From positions 68,449,631 through 68,513,630 of the forward strand of contig CM023539.1 in NCBI GenBank assembly GCA_013350335.1: 64,000 nt of DNA, read 5' to 3'. Of the stretch, positions 25,259 through 37,051 are shown piece after piece (the stretch's first letter is position 1; each line of letters starts with the position of its first letter). Both the position numbers and the translations under genes were made by a program. The notes under the pieces are model-generated. The model ran no database searches, was not told the DNA's origin, and saw only the letters and a program-made list of their open reading frames with translations. This DNA comes from Chimonanthus salicifolius. Lineage: Eukaryota; Streptophyta; Magnoliopsida; Laurales; Calycanthaceae.

Positions 25259-25785
25259 TAGGGGTACAACTTAGGTCAGGGTCAACCCGAATCCAATAGA
25301 CACGATCTAAAAAATGGCTGAGCTAACCCAACTCATTTAAAAATGGGTTGGTCCATACTAAAAGAGTTTGACCCGTTTTTAATTTGGGTTGGACTAGCGA
25401 CATACTTTGTATGACCTGACTTGTCCGAATTATCTGATTTGTAATATATATTATATTATACACAATCCTTAATTTTATATCATTATTAATTATTTTTTGG
25501 AATTAACTATCTCTAATGATTATTTTAGTAATAAAGACTTGTTTTTGTGGATGCATTTTCATTCAAAGTTTATCAATACACCATATATATATATGGAACA
25601 AACTTAATTACAAAGGTTGGCATGTGACCCAATTTAACATGACCCAAATTCAAAATGGGTTCGGTTATACGCGGGTTGGGGAAGACTAAAATTCGGGCTG
25701 AGTTGAAAATTACTGACCCAAATTAAATATAGGTGGGCTAAGATTTAGTTCTCAATCTGACCCATTCACCCAGATTACACTCCTA
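25259..25785. mobile_element. Diverged hAT-type MITE related to the GGGTCGGG family
   Basis: The left end TAGGGGTACAACTTAGGT and right end GATTACACTCCTA are imperfect inverted copies. The interior has gggtcaacccg, aaatgggttggtcc and cccattcacccag phrases. Flanking 8-mers ataaattt and atgtattc match at only 5 positions, so the insertion is old or the borders are slightly off. Confidence 0.5.
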
Positions 25786-26188
25786 ATGTATTCAAATTTG
25801 GGTTTTAGGCCAAAAACTTAGGCTTTATTATACTAGGCCCAATCTGGCCCAAATTCAAAATCGAAACTAATATATTGGACCCTGAAAAGGAACAATCCAG
25901 CCCAGGTAACCCCCTCTCAAGTTGAGATATGCCAAGCCCTAGTTAAACCCCTAACTCAAGCTTTCACTTTCATTTTTTTTTTTCTTTTAAAGGAATAAAA
26001 CTCTAGAGCCCGTTCGGTCGTATTAATCTGATTTGCTTAACTGATTAGTTGGATGTAGAAATTTATGAGGTTTTTATGTAATTGAGATTTTCAAATGTTT
26101 TGATAAAATTTTTGGAAAAATAGTCAAAATTTTCAGAAAAATGGGAAAGAAAAAAGTTATAGTAATGTTCTGTCAAGTAATTGATGTA

Positions 26189-26261
26189 GTTTTTTTTTTT
26201 CTGAATTTATGCGTGGGAAACCAAGAGATAGACATCCAGTTGAATTACACCCATGTGGGTA
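26189..26261 (-). repeat. Internally deleted SINE copy
   Basis: On the minus strand this starts like the SINE at 9696..9868 (acatgggtgtaattcaact), loses the middle, and ends with the matching tail and a poly(A), seen as a T run near 26190. Confidence 0.6.
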
Positions 26262-26439
26262 CGAAATGATTATATTTGTAGAACTTTCTCTGTACTATTT
26301 TTTCTCTTTTAATGAATCTCTTTTATGACTGCTAAAAAAAAAAAATTAGCCACGTTATCCCTTTTACCTGTGATATGTTCCTTCAAGCGAGTGAATCCAC
26401 CTATGAGTAATTTTTTGCACAACTTGTACCTTTTATCTT

Positions 26440-27060
26440 AAAGTGGTTGGAATCATCCAACCTCTCATTTATTTTAAACCAAAAATTCATATTAAATTAA
26501 AAATAAATTATAAATGTATGAGATCTCACATTTAATCACTACACTAAAGTCCTAAATACTACATCAACCATTCTCAAACACATTACACCTATTTTTGAAC
26601 AACTTTATCCAAGAATTTAATTTCACCACAAAAGTCTCATAAAAAAATTGGAAAAAAACATTTAAAAAATGTAACACACAAAATTTCACCTTCATTACCC
26701 CTAAAATTGAATGATTAAATAAAGAAAGGATTTATTTAATAAAAAAAACCCTCAATTTTTCACTTACCTTATTCCAAAACTTCAAATTAAATTTTTTAAA
26801 AAAATTACAAATGCATGGCATCTAACATTTAAATACTATATTAAGGTCCTAAACACTAAATCAATCATTCCCAAATACATTACACGCATTAACAACTTCA
26901 TACATGAATTAATTTCACCAAAAAAAGTTCATAAAAAAAATTGAAAAAAATATTTTAAATTTTGTAACACAAAAAATGGCACCTCCATTACACATAAAAT
27001 TAAATTGTTAAATAAAAAAAAAGATTTATTTCCAAAAACTCCCAACTTCTCATTTACCTT
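26440..27060. repeat. Tandem array of about 285-bp units, left part
   Basis: Two units share attaaatta..aaattacaaatg, tctaacatttaaa, aggtcctaaacact, cattcccaaatacattac and a closing catttacctt. The same units continue after the solo LTR at 28992..29535. With the LTR removed, the spacing of the cattcccaaa phrase is about 280-300 bp throughout. Confidence 0.75.
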
Positions 27061-28986
27061 TGTAGTACCCCAGCCCAAATTAGGAGTTAATTGTGATAAA
27101 TTATAATTAATTAAATAATTTTAGCCGTTGATTATAATTTTTGTTCCTCTAATCATAAAGATTGTTGAATGAGATTATCAATGGATCCAAGTTTGACTCG
27201 ATCTAAGTCCGATAGCCATTTTAATTGAGTCTCAAAGGTATAAGGGCCAATTTTAAATATAATAATATTATTTTAGGCTTAAACCTTTGCTGCTCTGGAA
27301 ACTCAGTCATTTGATATAGTTTGAACTTCAAATTTTAGATTATGCATTATTTTTAAATTCCAGACCTAATGACATTCCAATCTCGTTATAGTTTCACTAA
27401 TTTATGTTACCCCTAAGTTTTTAAGTGGTAAAACCCCAATTTGATAGGGTATAGAAAGTCTTAAAAATATACGGAAAGAGTTAATACTCAATCTGTATTA
27501 TAACTAAGCTGTTTATTTCTTTACACTCCAAAGTAGTGAGTTTTTTATATTTACTTTAAGCATGAAATATGGACCGTTGAATATTTTTTCATTTAGAAAA
27601 GGTGGTTTTTGACTTCGAAACACTTTGAAACTTTAGAATGTTTTTATCGGACAAATTTACTCTATCAACCTATAAGGTTGGATCTTTTCAAAGTGATTCT
27701 TTAAAATTAGGAGATCTTGTTAAAACAGTAATTTTTGGATAAAACACTGGGTTTTTACATGGGTTTCACTTCAAATTTTAATACCATATGCTTAGTTTTT
27801 ATTACCACGTAGTGGGCTAATTGTATCAATCTAATGGAAAGATGAGAGAAATGACATAGATATAAATAGTAAAAAAATAATAATAATATAATATTATAAA
27901 AATCTTTTCTTATCCTACATGCTGTTGAAGTCACCTGAGCTAATACTTAGCTTGGGCAACGTGGATGGTGGAAATTTATTGCAGAAGGTTATAAAAGGAG
28001 GGAATGAGATAAGAAGAAGAAAAAAAAAATGTACGACATTCGGTCATTTTCTTCTAGTTCTTCGTTTTCTCAGTCGAACCTTTGGATTTTCCCGCGTTTC
28101 TTCGAGGGTTTTTAAACTTAGTCAATCATAGACGAGATTTTGCATCCAAGATTTTCTATAAAAAATTCAACCGGAGAAGGTGAGGAGAATCGAACTGATA
28201 CTATACTGTATTGTATGTTAAATCTATTAACACCAAACTGAAATAGAACCCATATACATTTAAGATGGAAAAGGCTATATAGGTCTAGAGTACGAGACCT
28301 GACACTGCCTACACGTAAGGGATGTAAAATATTCTAACTGTGTAGAAAGTAGGCGTTAAAAATAGTGTGGGGAGTCGATGATTTATAGCCTCTAAAGCAG
28401 TATGGACCCATGGAGTGTCTGGGAATTGTTGGGTAAAAACTGGGCGAAGGCACTCATGCTATTAAATCTAGTTTTATATGGTTGTGTGAATATTGATTAT
28501 TATTGATTGTAAGACTGCTGAAATGAATATTTTAAGTGGTAAGATCAAAAGTCATTGGGTTCTCTCAGGGTAAGTCCCTATGTAAGAAGGGCACTGAGAA
28601 TCATGCATGGTTTTGAATTGTCATGCATTTGCACATAATGAATATGATATTAGGTGAAGTCTGTTAAAGATAATAATCTTGGAAAATTGATATTGGCCCC
28701 TGGGCCGTAATTATTGATGTTGGCCGAGCGCCGTCTTGAACCACTGGGTTGGATGTGCTAGTAAGTCAGGCCGTGGAGACCTTATGAACTTGCAAGTTAC
28801 TTCATTATTTTCGTAAAGGAATTGATGTTAGGTTAGTTGTGTCTGCTAAAATAAAGACAGTTAAATTAGATTTAGTAGTGGTGATTAGAATGTCATGAAA
28901 TCTTTTAAAAGGATTAAGGGAGTAGTGTTGTTTAAAAAAAAAAATTAAGTCACGTTCTGGCCCATATATGGGTTCGAGGCGTGACA
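27061..28986 (+). mobile_element. Solo LTR (1.9 kb) inserted in the tandem array
   Basis: The segment starts TGTAGTACCCCAGCCC and ends GGTTCGAGGCGTGACA, with TG...CA termini. The flanks acctt (27056..27060) and atctt (28987..28991) differ by one base. The whole segment aligns in reverse with 56748..60041, whose ends are the same with a perfect 5-bp duplication. A TATA-like tataaata lies near 27861. No gag or pol sequence is present, so this is a solo LTR left by recombination. LTRs this long suggest a Gypsy-type parent, which is inference. Confidence 0.82.
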
Positions 28987-28991
28987 ATCTT

Positions 28992-29535
28992 AGACCAAAA
29001 AATTGGAGTAAATAAAAAAAATTACAAATGTATGAGATCTAATATTTAAACACTACATTGAGGTTCTAAACACTATATCAACCATTCCCAAACACATTAT
29101 ACCCATTTTTAAAAAAACTTCACCTATTAATTTCATTTCACCAAAAAAGTGTCATGAAAAATTGGAAAAACTATTAAAAAAAATGTAACAGACAAAATCA
29201 CACCTCCATTACCTCTAAAATTGAAAAAAAAAAAATTATTTTCAAAAACCCCCATTTTTCATTTACCTCAGACCAAAATTCATATTAAATTAAGAAAAAA
29301 ATTACAAATGCATGATATCTAATATTTAAACAGTATATTAAGGTCCTAAACTCTACCAATCATTCCCAAATACATTACACCCATTTTAAACAACTTCATC
29401 CATGAATTTCATTTAACCAAAAAAAAATCATAAAAAATTAGAAAAAAACCATTAAAAATTTGTAAAACACAAAATCACACCTCCATTTCCCCTACAAAGA
29501 TTTAATCTCAAAAGCCCCCAATTTTATTTATCTTA
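28992..29535. repeat. Tandem array of about 285-bp units, right part
   Basis: Two further units continue the array interrupted at 27060. The junction tcttagaccaaaa restores the unit boundary phrase catttacctcagaccaaaa seen inside this part near 29262. Confidence 0.75.
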
Positions 29536-29539
29536 GACC

Positions 29540-31560
29540 AAAAATTTAGATTAATTTAAAAATTGAATCTATATTTAAAGATAGAGTTTTCCACCAAAAT
29601 CCTTACTTGACACTCATGAAGTATCACATAAGTCAGACTGTGCAATAGCCAGCCTTATCATTGTGATTATGAAATAGAGTTAAAAAACTCAAAATTCAAT
29701 TAAATTTAGTAATTTAGACGAGCTTTTCAATTTAATTTTTTAAAAAAAGCTCATTCATCTACATGGCTCAGAAATCTTGTTCAGTGAGTCAATTTACAAA
29801 CTTGTCCAATTTTTTTTTCCAATTTTAATTAAAATATTTTCTATTCCTTTCTCCATTTAAATTTTGGTGGCTCAATTAGGAGTTTTTTCCAAAGCAAATG
29901 ATTGAAAATTAGCCGATCTCAATTAGTCAAATATGCCCAATTTTTATATTATTACCTGTCATTAAAAGGTGTTGACTCTTATGTCATTCATATAATCTTT
30001 CATTAATAAAGTTTAATGATCTTTCTTATCCAAACAGTGTAAACTCCTGTAGGTGTCCCTTCAAGTGAAATGTGACCTTTCATTAAAAATATATCACTAT
30101 TGTTCTCTTCATTAAACTATGTCACCATCGTTTTTAAATATAACCCAAGTAAGCATCGTTAAAGATGGAACTCTTTCCTGTACCAAAATATTTTCAAATT
30201 CTCAAAATTTTAATAGGAAATTAATGGAAAAATATCGCAAAAAATATAATAAATGAAAATCTTAATGAGGAATTTACTGAGAACTTTTAAGATATTATCG
30301 CAATATTATTATTTCTTATATTTTTAACGGGGTTTGTTCCAAGAATTTATCGTCGTGCCGATAAATACGTGTTATTAATACGATAATGGTATTTTGTCAA
30401 TAAAAATATAATAAATTTGAAAATATCGTGGATGTTTGTGAAATATTAGAAGGGGCACACACAAGTAATATATCTGCTTGTTGAGTTTTTTTTAATGCAA
30501 AATTGATATTTTAATCTCTAATATATCAGCCAGCTCAAGCTCTGACTATATTTCAGACAAAATAGGTTTGGATTTTTTTTTTTCAAAAAAGTGAAAATAT
30601 GAAAATTTCAGTCAAAATAGGCCAATATTTTACCCAATTTTGGCAGAAACCTAAATCTACCCAAATTCAAATAATCTAAAAGTTTTAAAATTCTTTACCC
30701 AAATTCTCTCTATCTAAGAATAAATCAAGCAAATGGAGACCATATCAAATAATAAATAATGTCTGTCACATGACATGTCATGCTTTCATAAGACTTATTT
30801 GGACATATTGTTGGACGAATTTTTTGGCTCAAATTTTTGAGCGGGGCCCATCAGATTAGCATATCTAATCTCTATGGAATGATGATTAGATGATTATTTT
30901 CAAAGATTGCTTTTAATCTTAGTTTTCTAATTGTATGCTGTTATTTTTATTAAACTTGGATTATTGATAAATATAAGATTACACAAAATTGGAAGAAAAT
31001 ATCTCATATTAGTAAATATGTTCTTTGGTGTGTGGTTTGCTCTCTCATGTTTCGAGATCAAATCTTGGTGCTACCAACTGACTTATTTGGACCAACTGTA
31101 TGGGCAATGGCGGTACGAGCTCTGGAGGATTAGTCTTGTTAGATTAATACCTCAGGGATCCCCTCGTTATCCAAAATTCGTATGAACAGTAAATCAGCTC
31201 GCTGAAATTGACATGAACAGTAAGTCGACTTATCGAAATTTTATCCTTTACACAAAAGGTAAAATTGACAATATACTAAAATCCGTATCGAGTTAGATAA
31301 AATATCCATAAGAGGATCGCTACCTATATAAGAATGGTAGAAAAACTCAAATTCTAATAATGTGGGATACATAGGAATGATTTAGAATCCTTCATGGCTT
31401 TGTCTCTATATATAAAGCAACCTTATATTTTTGGATAAATCGCATTAAAGATGTTCTTGGAGTTGGCCGACTCCCAAAGAATACATTCATGTTCCCACTC
31501 TTTTGAGTGTTGGACATGTCTCCTCAATACATATTATTGAAACTCAATGATGTCGCAAAC
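29540..31560. other. Intergenic DNA with one degenerate MITE relative
   Basis: About 30170..30445 resembles the interior of the MITE at 13782..14133 (aagaatttatcgtcgtgcc, ataatggtattttgtc). The remainder is AT-rich without recognised features. Confidence 0.45.
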
Positions 31561-31566
31561 ATATGG

Positions 31567-31720
31567 AGAGTTCAGCAAATGTTTCTTTTCAACTGTGTTC
31601 ATTGTATTTTGGCACTCTTTTCAATCTTCCCTATTATATGTCAGAGTTCAGCCATTGTTTCTTTTCAACTGTGTTCATTGTATTTTGGCACTCTTTTCAA
31701 TCTTTCCCATTATATGTCAT
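31567..31720. repeat. Two-unit tandem repeat, 76-bp period
   Basis: gagttcagc, then gtttcttttcaactgtg, cattgtattttggcactc and cttttcaatctt, occurs twice in a row. An open frame spans both units only because the period and phase allow it; it has no recognisable domain. Confidence 0.75.
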
Positions 31721-32207
31721 ATCTTCAAATAGTGGGCATTAGTCTTGATAAAAAAACTCAATTGCTACTTCCTCCAATGGCCCTACACTGGTCAAGAATT
31801 ATACCCATTGGAGAATGCTATGATATACATGCTAAAAATGTTTTAAATAACTAAAGTTTTAGGTCTTTCTTTCTTAATTAAGAATTTTTTTTCTATCCTT
31901 TTCTTTTAGAAATTTTCTTTGAATTTAAAGGTAAACAGTGGTTAATGATTTCATGTTAACATTCATTGCTTAATTGAAACATGGATTTTCTACACTAATT
32001 TTTATTTTTATGCCTTGCAAACCACATATAAAGAACTCAATCAAATCGTTCTCATCTAATCACAAACCTTTCGAATTCACTCATCATCATGCTTTAAATG
32101 AGGGTTAATTCAAGGTTGGTAGGCTAAAAGTCTAGGTCGACACAAACATGTCCCTCCATTTAAGGTAAAGATAGAATCTCAATTAACTAATCTGGTCAAA
32201 TGTTCGA

Positions 32208-32290
32208 ATAGGGGTGAAACTTGAGTTAGATTTTAATTCAACTCACATGATTTGACTAAAGAAATTAGTGGGTTTAGATTTGAGGTTAAA
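32208..32290. repeat. Left-end fragment of a GGGTCGGG-family MITE
   Basis: Starts TAGGGGTGAAACTTGAGT and continues with a degenerate family interior (cacatgatttgac, gtgggttta). No right terminus follows. Confidence 0.5.
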
Positions 32291-32295
32291 AAACA

Positions 32296-33759
32296 GTTAT
32301 GGTAACGTAGCGGTTGTTATTGCCCTTGCACCGATACAATGCGTAGCGGTCGTTATGCTTTTTATCTCGTCTATTTTTTAATTTTTTTTATTTCAAAAAA
32401 TTCTAATTTTTTTACAAAAAATTAAGAAAAATCTGAGTTTCATGGTGATGCATTTATATTATTATTTCACAGTCATTTAAATAATCAAATATGGTTTTCA
32501 ATCAAGAGTGTCAAATGTCTTATAAACAATTAAGAATAATACCAAAAAATGTTAAAAAAAAAAAGGGGAAAATTTCTAGTAATTTTTTGTTAATTTATTG
32601 ATATGGATAGATATTATGTAACCACATATTTATATATATTGAACTTAATAATTAATGAAATTTGGTAGAAATCATAAAAAGTTATGAATACATGAAATTT
32701 ACATTGGAAATTAGTCAAATATTGTGTCTATTTGAAGCAAAAATCTGAAGAAAAAAAAAAGTTGGAAATTTTTTTAGAGGATAGAGACAACTCTCCGCAG
32801 ATTGGGTGGCTTGAGGTGGCTTCATTATCAATTTTTATAGAAAATTATCATTTATAAATGGGGCCCACACTAAATAAATGATAAATAAATAATTTATTTT
32901 TTTTAATATCAAAATATTCAAACGTCCCATCTGAATTTTTCAGATGTTTTATCTAATTAATCTTTGTAAATCTCTTAATTTTATCTAATTAATCTTTGTA
33001 AATCTCTTAATTCAGACACACTAACTTAAAGGAGGTTTGATCGACTTAAAAAAAACCATTTAACAGCTGCACTGAATGAATGTAGCTACAAAATGTTAAA
33101 AACCTCACATTTTTACTGTTCACACGTCATAGCAGGCACAAACTGTAAAAAATAATCAAATGGGAATATTCAAAATATGAAAACGGTCAAAAAAAATTTG
33201 AATAGGAAGCTTTTCAATTATTAATAGTAATAAATAAATAAATAAATAAAGTGTCTATTTGGGCACTAATAGTCGGTAATAGATTTTCATATTCATTATC
33301 ACTTCAAAGTTATATAGTTTACCATTGCTTTTAACTCGGATTTTGACGTGTAAAGTAGGAAACAAGTACAAGATATATTTTTTACTACATTTTTGTTACC
33401 AACGAAATAAATATGGGGTAGTTATTTAGACATCTAACTTTTCTTTTAAGAGATACATTATTTCAAAATTTTGTACGAAAATTATAATTTTGTCCTTCAG
33501 TTAAAAAACGATTCCTTCATACAAAACTGAAGGACAAAATGGTCATTTCACATAAATTTTTGAAATCCGGTATCTCTTAAAAAAAAAGCCAAGTGTCTAA
33601 ATAACTACCCTAAATATGTTTACACTTCACAACTGTGCGACAAATCACTGAACATCCCTGAAACTGCCCAAGGAACCCACGCATTTCGCGTGAATAGCGG
33701 CCACAACGCACCGCTTCGTGGCGTCCGCAATTGCGGCCGTTGCCCTGTTACCACATAGG
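32296..33759. mobile_element. Possible foldback element with GGTAAC...GTTACC ends
   Basis: Left sequence tatggtaacgtagcggttgt is similar to the inverse of right sequence gcggccgttgccctgttacc. Both ends are unusually GC-rich for this region. The right end recurs in the downstream duplicate near 37145..37195. No target duplication was found and the 1.46-kb span contains another MITE, so the pairing of these ends is tentative. Confidence 0.35.
33416..33610. mobile_element. 195-bp Mutator-like MITE (ATTTAGAC family)
   Basis: Termini GGGTAGTTATTTAGACATC and GTGTCTAAATAACTACCC are inverted copies. The direct repeat taaatatg lies at 33408..33415 and 33611..33618. Inside, ttttgtccttcagtt and its inverse form a near-complete palindrome. 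It is present at the equivalent place in copy 2 (36871..37051), so it predates the duplication. Confidence 0.85.
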
Positions 33760-33964
33760 AAGTGTTATCATCATTTTAAAAACCAAACTAACAACAGTAT
33801 ACCAATTTTTTAAGCCATGTAAATATTCACAAATCTTAATATCAAATCAGCCTAATTAAATTTTGCCACGGAGCGATAGTGCAATTACAAAATGAGAATT
33901 TGGTGATATTTTTTTATAACTATCGCACCTCATATTGAAAGTGAGAATAATCCAATAAATATGT

Positions 33965-34092
33965 ATAAACTTTCTAATTCACACACACCGGTTAAATCTA
34001 TAGGAAGTTATTTATTTTACTTGAATGTGAATCGAACAGCCTCTGCTTCAAGAGACGGGCTATTTGACCGTTAGACCAACCTCATGGGACTT
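33965..34092 (-). repeat. tRNA-derived SINE-like sequence
   Basis: On the minus strand catgaggttggtctaacgg (A-box-like) is followed about 35 bases later by gctgttcgattcaca (B-box-like) and a non-tRNA body (taaccggtgtgtgtgaatt). Pol III promoter boxes with an unrelated tail indicate a SINE, not a tRNA gene. The duplicate lies at about 37430..37525. Confidence 0.55.
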
Positions 34093-34194
34093 CACGAGTT
34101 GATGATCATTGATGGGTCAAACTATAGTTTTTCATTTACTAAAAGAGGTGTGTGTTACTTAAAGCAATTTTAATAATTACTTTTTACTGTACAG

Positions 34195-34400
34195 TTTTAA
34201 TCACTAATCATGTAACAAAATAGAAAACATGATGAAAGTCATCGTAGGGTTTCAGTTTGGTGGAATAGTAAAGAGTTTGAGAAGACGGCAAAGCCAAGTG
34301 GATGCATCCCCTTTGACGTCAAACTATCTAACTCAAATAGTCAAACCAAAGTTAGTATTCATGTTTTAGCCATACATATCTGTATTCCTCTTATGATTAC
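34195..34400. repeat. Promoter-like segment, first of four copies
   Basis: tttttactgtacag to gtattcctc recurs at 35525..35725, at about 37618..37830 and at 38975..39175. It contains a TGACGTCA palindrome (bZIP/TGA-type site) at 34314..34321, reduced to tgacctca in the second and fourth copies. The repeat spacing inside each duplicate is about 1.3 kb. Confidence 0.65.
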
Positions 34401-35524
34401 AGAAAAATGACTATTTTACTATTGTATTTGGACTAGTTAGTCTATTATTTTGTGTGTTTTAAAATATGTTTAATGGAATTTTAGACGTTTTGCAGGATTT
34501 ACTCGAAAATGAAAGATATGAGAATTCAAAAAGTGAATTTTACAATTTATAGACATAAATTGATATTTTTAGAAAGTCGAAATTTTTAATAATTATTTTA
34601 TTATAATTTTAGGGATTTTATTTGTAAACTAATTAATTCAAATCCATTTATGAGAGTTTGGATTAATTTAGTCATTTTTAGAATTGATTGTAAGTGATAA
34701 AATTATTTATTAAATTTTTCATACTTTGAAAAGTCCAATTATTAAGCCCATTAAGAAAAGCCCATGAAGAAATCCACATGTTTGAAAACTATTTTCATTA
34801 TTTCAAGCTATATATGAGGAAATTCGAAATTTACAAACCAATATAAGAGGATTTTCAAATTTGGAAAGAGGATTAAGAAAAAATAAACAAAATAAGAAGG
34901 GAAGAAAAATAAGGAAGGTGTGACATATATACAGTATTTTGGTCATAAAGTTCCACTCTGATGTCCGATTGCGAGGAAGAAAGGAAGAAAAGAAGAAAGG
35001 AAATTTTGAGATTTTCAACAATCATAGTGGGTTTCAAGTTGGTGGTTTTGAATTTCCTCATTGATTATTGTATTCTTTTTATTCTAAAAATTCCAAATGT
35101 TTTGTAATTTTTATTTCATGTTTTAATTAATAAGAGAATGTGAGAATTAGAATTATGGTTTTCCAATTGTTCTTTCATGTGTAATGAAAATTTCAATTTT
35201 ATTTCCATTCTTTTAATGATTTTATGTTGTTTATTTTTCTAAGAAATTCAAAGAAAGTGAGATTATTTTAGGATTGGTAGAACTAGATTTGTCCCTTCTG
35301 ACGCTCTTTTTAAGAGTGAGATTATTTTAGATTTGAAATTATAAATAAAATTTTTACTTAAATCTGACGTCGGAATTGAATTTTCTTAGGTAAATGGATT
35401 TCATAGATTTCATGTAAATACTATATTTTCTATCTTTAGAATATTTCTACATTAAATTAAAAATATCTAGATTATAGAAATAATTTCATGTTAATGATTT
35501 ATCTTTAATTAATTATTTTTTACT

Positions 35525-35840
35525 TTTTTACTGTACAGTTTTAATCACTAAATCATGTGACAAAATAGAAAACATGATGACAGTCATCGCAGAGTTTCAG
35601 TTTGGTGGAATAGTAAAGAGTTTGAGAGGAGGACAAAGCCAAGTGGATGCATCCCCTTTGACCTCAAACCTATCGTAATAGTCAAATCAAAGTTAGTATT
35701 CATGTTTTGAGCCGTACATCTCTGCATTCCTCCATTTTCATTGTTCTGGTTCATCACTTCTATCCTCCATTATAAACGTGGAAAATATTTCTTCTCTCTC
35801 TCTTCTGCTCTCGATGGATACCTAAGAAAAGCCCATTCCC
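35525..35840 (+). pseudogene. Promoter-like repeat with broken short frame (copy 1)
   Basis: After the repeated segment, TATAAA (35771..35776) and a CT-rich stretch precede an ATG at 35814. The frame stops at codon four (ATG GAT ACC TAA). The duplicate at 39259 keeps 28 sense codons, so copy 1 is disabled or neither is a real gene. TATA-to-ATG spacing is only 43 bases, short for a plant leader. Confidence 0.35.
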
Positions 35841-35921
35841 CACTCTAGAAATGGCCTTCTCTCTTTGAAAAAGAAAGCTTTCTCACTCCTTGTGTGGAAT
35901 GAATCTAATGATACTTAGAAA

Positions 35922-36359
35922 CAGGGATTTAAAAATCGCCCAGGCCGATATGTATATCGGCCGATAATTTTATCTCTCCTCATGATATCGGTATTTTCTC
36001 TCTTCTCTGATATTGGAACCGTGAAAAAACTGCAAAAAATCGTGATGAACCGTAAAAAACAGCAAAAAACTGTGAAAGCCGTATTGGACGGACCGTGATG
36101 AACCGTGGAGAACCGCAAAAAACCGTTAAAAACTGCAAAAAAATCGTATCGGTGTTTTTTTAAAAAAAAAAATTTAAAAACCGATATTTATGAATATCGG
36201 CCGATATTGTGACCGATATTTTGGACCGAATATCGGCCATATCGGCCGATAATATGTATATACGGCTGATACATATCGTATCGACCAATATCGTTCGGTA
36301 TGAAAATACCGAAACATATCGGCCGATACGATATGTATCGGCCGATATTTAAACCTTAG
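35922..36359. mobile_element. hAT-type MITE, GATATCGG family, with empty site in the duplicate
   Basis: A 438-bp element from CAGGGATTTAAAAATCG to CGATATTTAAACCTTAG. Flanking 8-mers cttagaaa (35914..35921) and cttcgaaa (36360..36367) match at 7 of 8. The downstream duplicate has one uninterrupted cttagaaa at 39357..39364, the intact empty site. The interior is packed with ATATCGGCCGATAT palindromes and runs of aaaccgt. No transposase is encoded. The empty site fixes the borders and shows that insertion followed the duplication. Confidence 0.93.
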
Positions 36360-36481
36360 CTTCGAAAGATTTTAAGAATCTGAGATAAGTTGGATTGATA
36401 ATTTTGAATTCGATCTATATCATATTACATTATAATATTATAATAATAGTTGTATATTTTGATAAATAATTTCAATCTATT

Positions 36482-36672
36482 GTGGAGTTGGTAAGGTGGT
36501 TAAGAAATTTCTCTTATGAAAAGAGATCTTAGATTAAACTCACGTTCAAATTTCTCTGAGTCACTCAGGAAGTTACTTTTCATCGACTTATCGTGTGTGT
36601 ATTGAGAGGCTTATACTTATTCGTAGAATTAGTATCACCTTCAATGTGGATGGAGATATACATGTTAAAAAA
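36482..36672 (+). mobile_element. SINE, gttggtaagg family (copy 1)
   Basis: An A-box-like gttggtaaggtggttaag and B-box-like cgttcaaatttc are followed by a body ending ggagatatacatgtt and an A-run. The duplicate is at 39478..39673. A relative at 42885..43021 shares the ggatacccatgtta tail. Confidence 0.6.
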
Positions 36673-36870
36673 AAAACTGGAAAAAAGGAAGAAGAATAAT
36701 GTTATAGTTTTACATTTCCATCTTAAGTTAGAAAGTGACAGATAGTATTTTAATAGTTTACCATAAATTGGAAAACTTAACACAATGCCTATTTTGATGT
36801 CTTACCTTGAAAGTTTGGATGGTCGGAGCTAATTTTTTACTACATTTTTGTTACCAACGAGACAAATATA

Positions 36871-37051
36871 GGGTAGTTATTTTTTTTTAAAAGATATTGT
36901 ATTTTAAAATTTTATATAGAAATTACTATTTTATCCTTCAGTTAAAAAAATAATTTCTCCACACAAAACTGAAAGACAAAATGGTAATTTCATATAAAAT
37001 TTTGAAATCTAATGTCCTTTAAAGAAAAGTCAGGTGTCTAAATGACTACTT
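36871..37051. mobile_element. Mutator-like MITE, duplicate of 33416..33610
   Basis: Starts GGGTAGTTATTT and ends with gtgtctaaatgactactt. It has decayed more than its twin: the left TIR has lost the TTAGACATC portion to a T run. Confidence 0.75.

Larger units (their letters stand above)
33377..36831 (+). repeat. Tandem segmental duplication, copy 1
   Basis: From attttttactacatttttg to ggtcggagct this segment is colinear with 36832..39831 apart from small indels and one MITE insertion (35922..36359). It contains a Mutator MITE, SINE copies, two promoter-like repeats (near 34195-34400 and 35525-35720) and a TATA-linked relic reading frame. The duplication boundaries share the 7-mer attttttt-less core ATTTTTT at 33377, 36832 and 39832. 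Confidence 0.88.

Noticed and set aside
27061..28986. Possible protein-coding retrotransposon
   Set aside because: Only LTR-type ends and an LTR-sized non-coding body are present. No gag, protease, reverse transcriptase or integrase motif was seen in any frame.
31507..31854. 115-codon plus-strand frame
   Set aside because: It spans a 76-bp tandem repeat, has no domain and lies in repeat-rich DNA.
34015..34095. tRNA gene on the minus strand
   Set aside because: A- and B-box-like segments are present but no complete cloverleaf or acceptor stem forms. The non-tRNA tail indicates a SINE.
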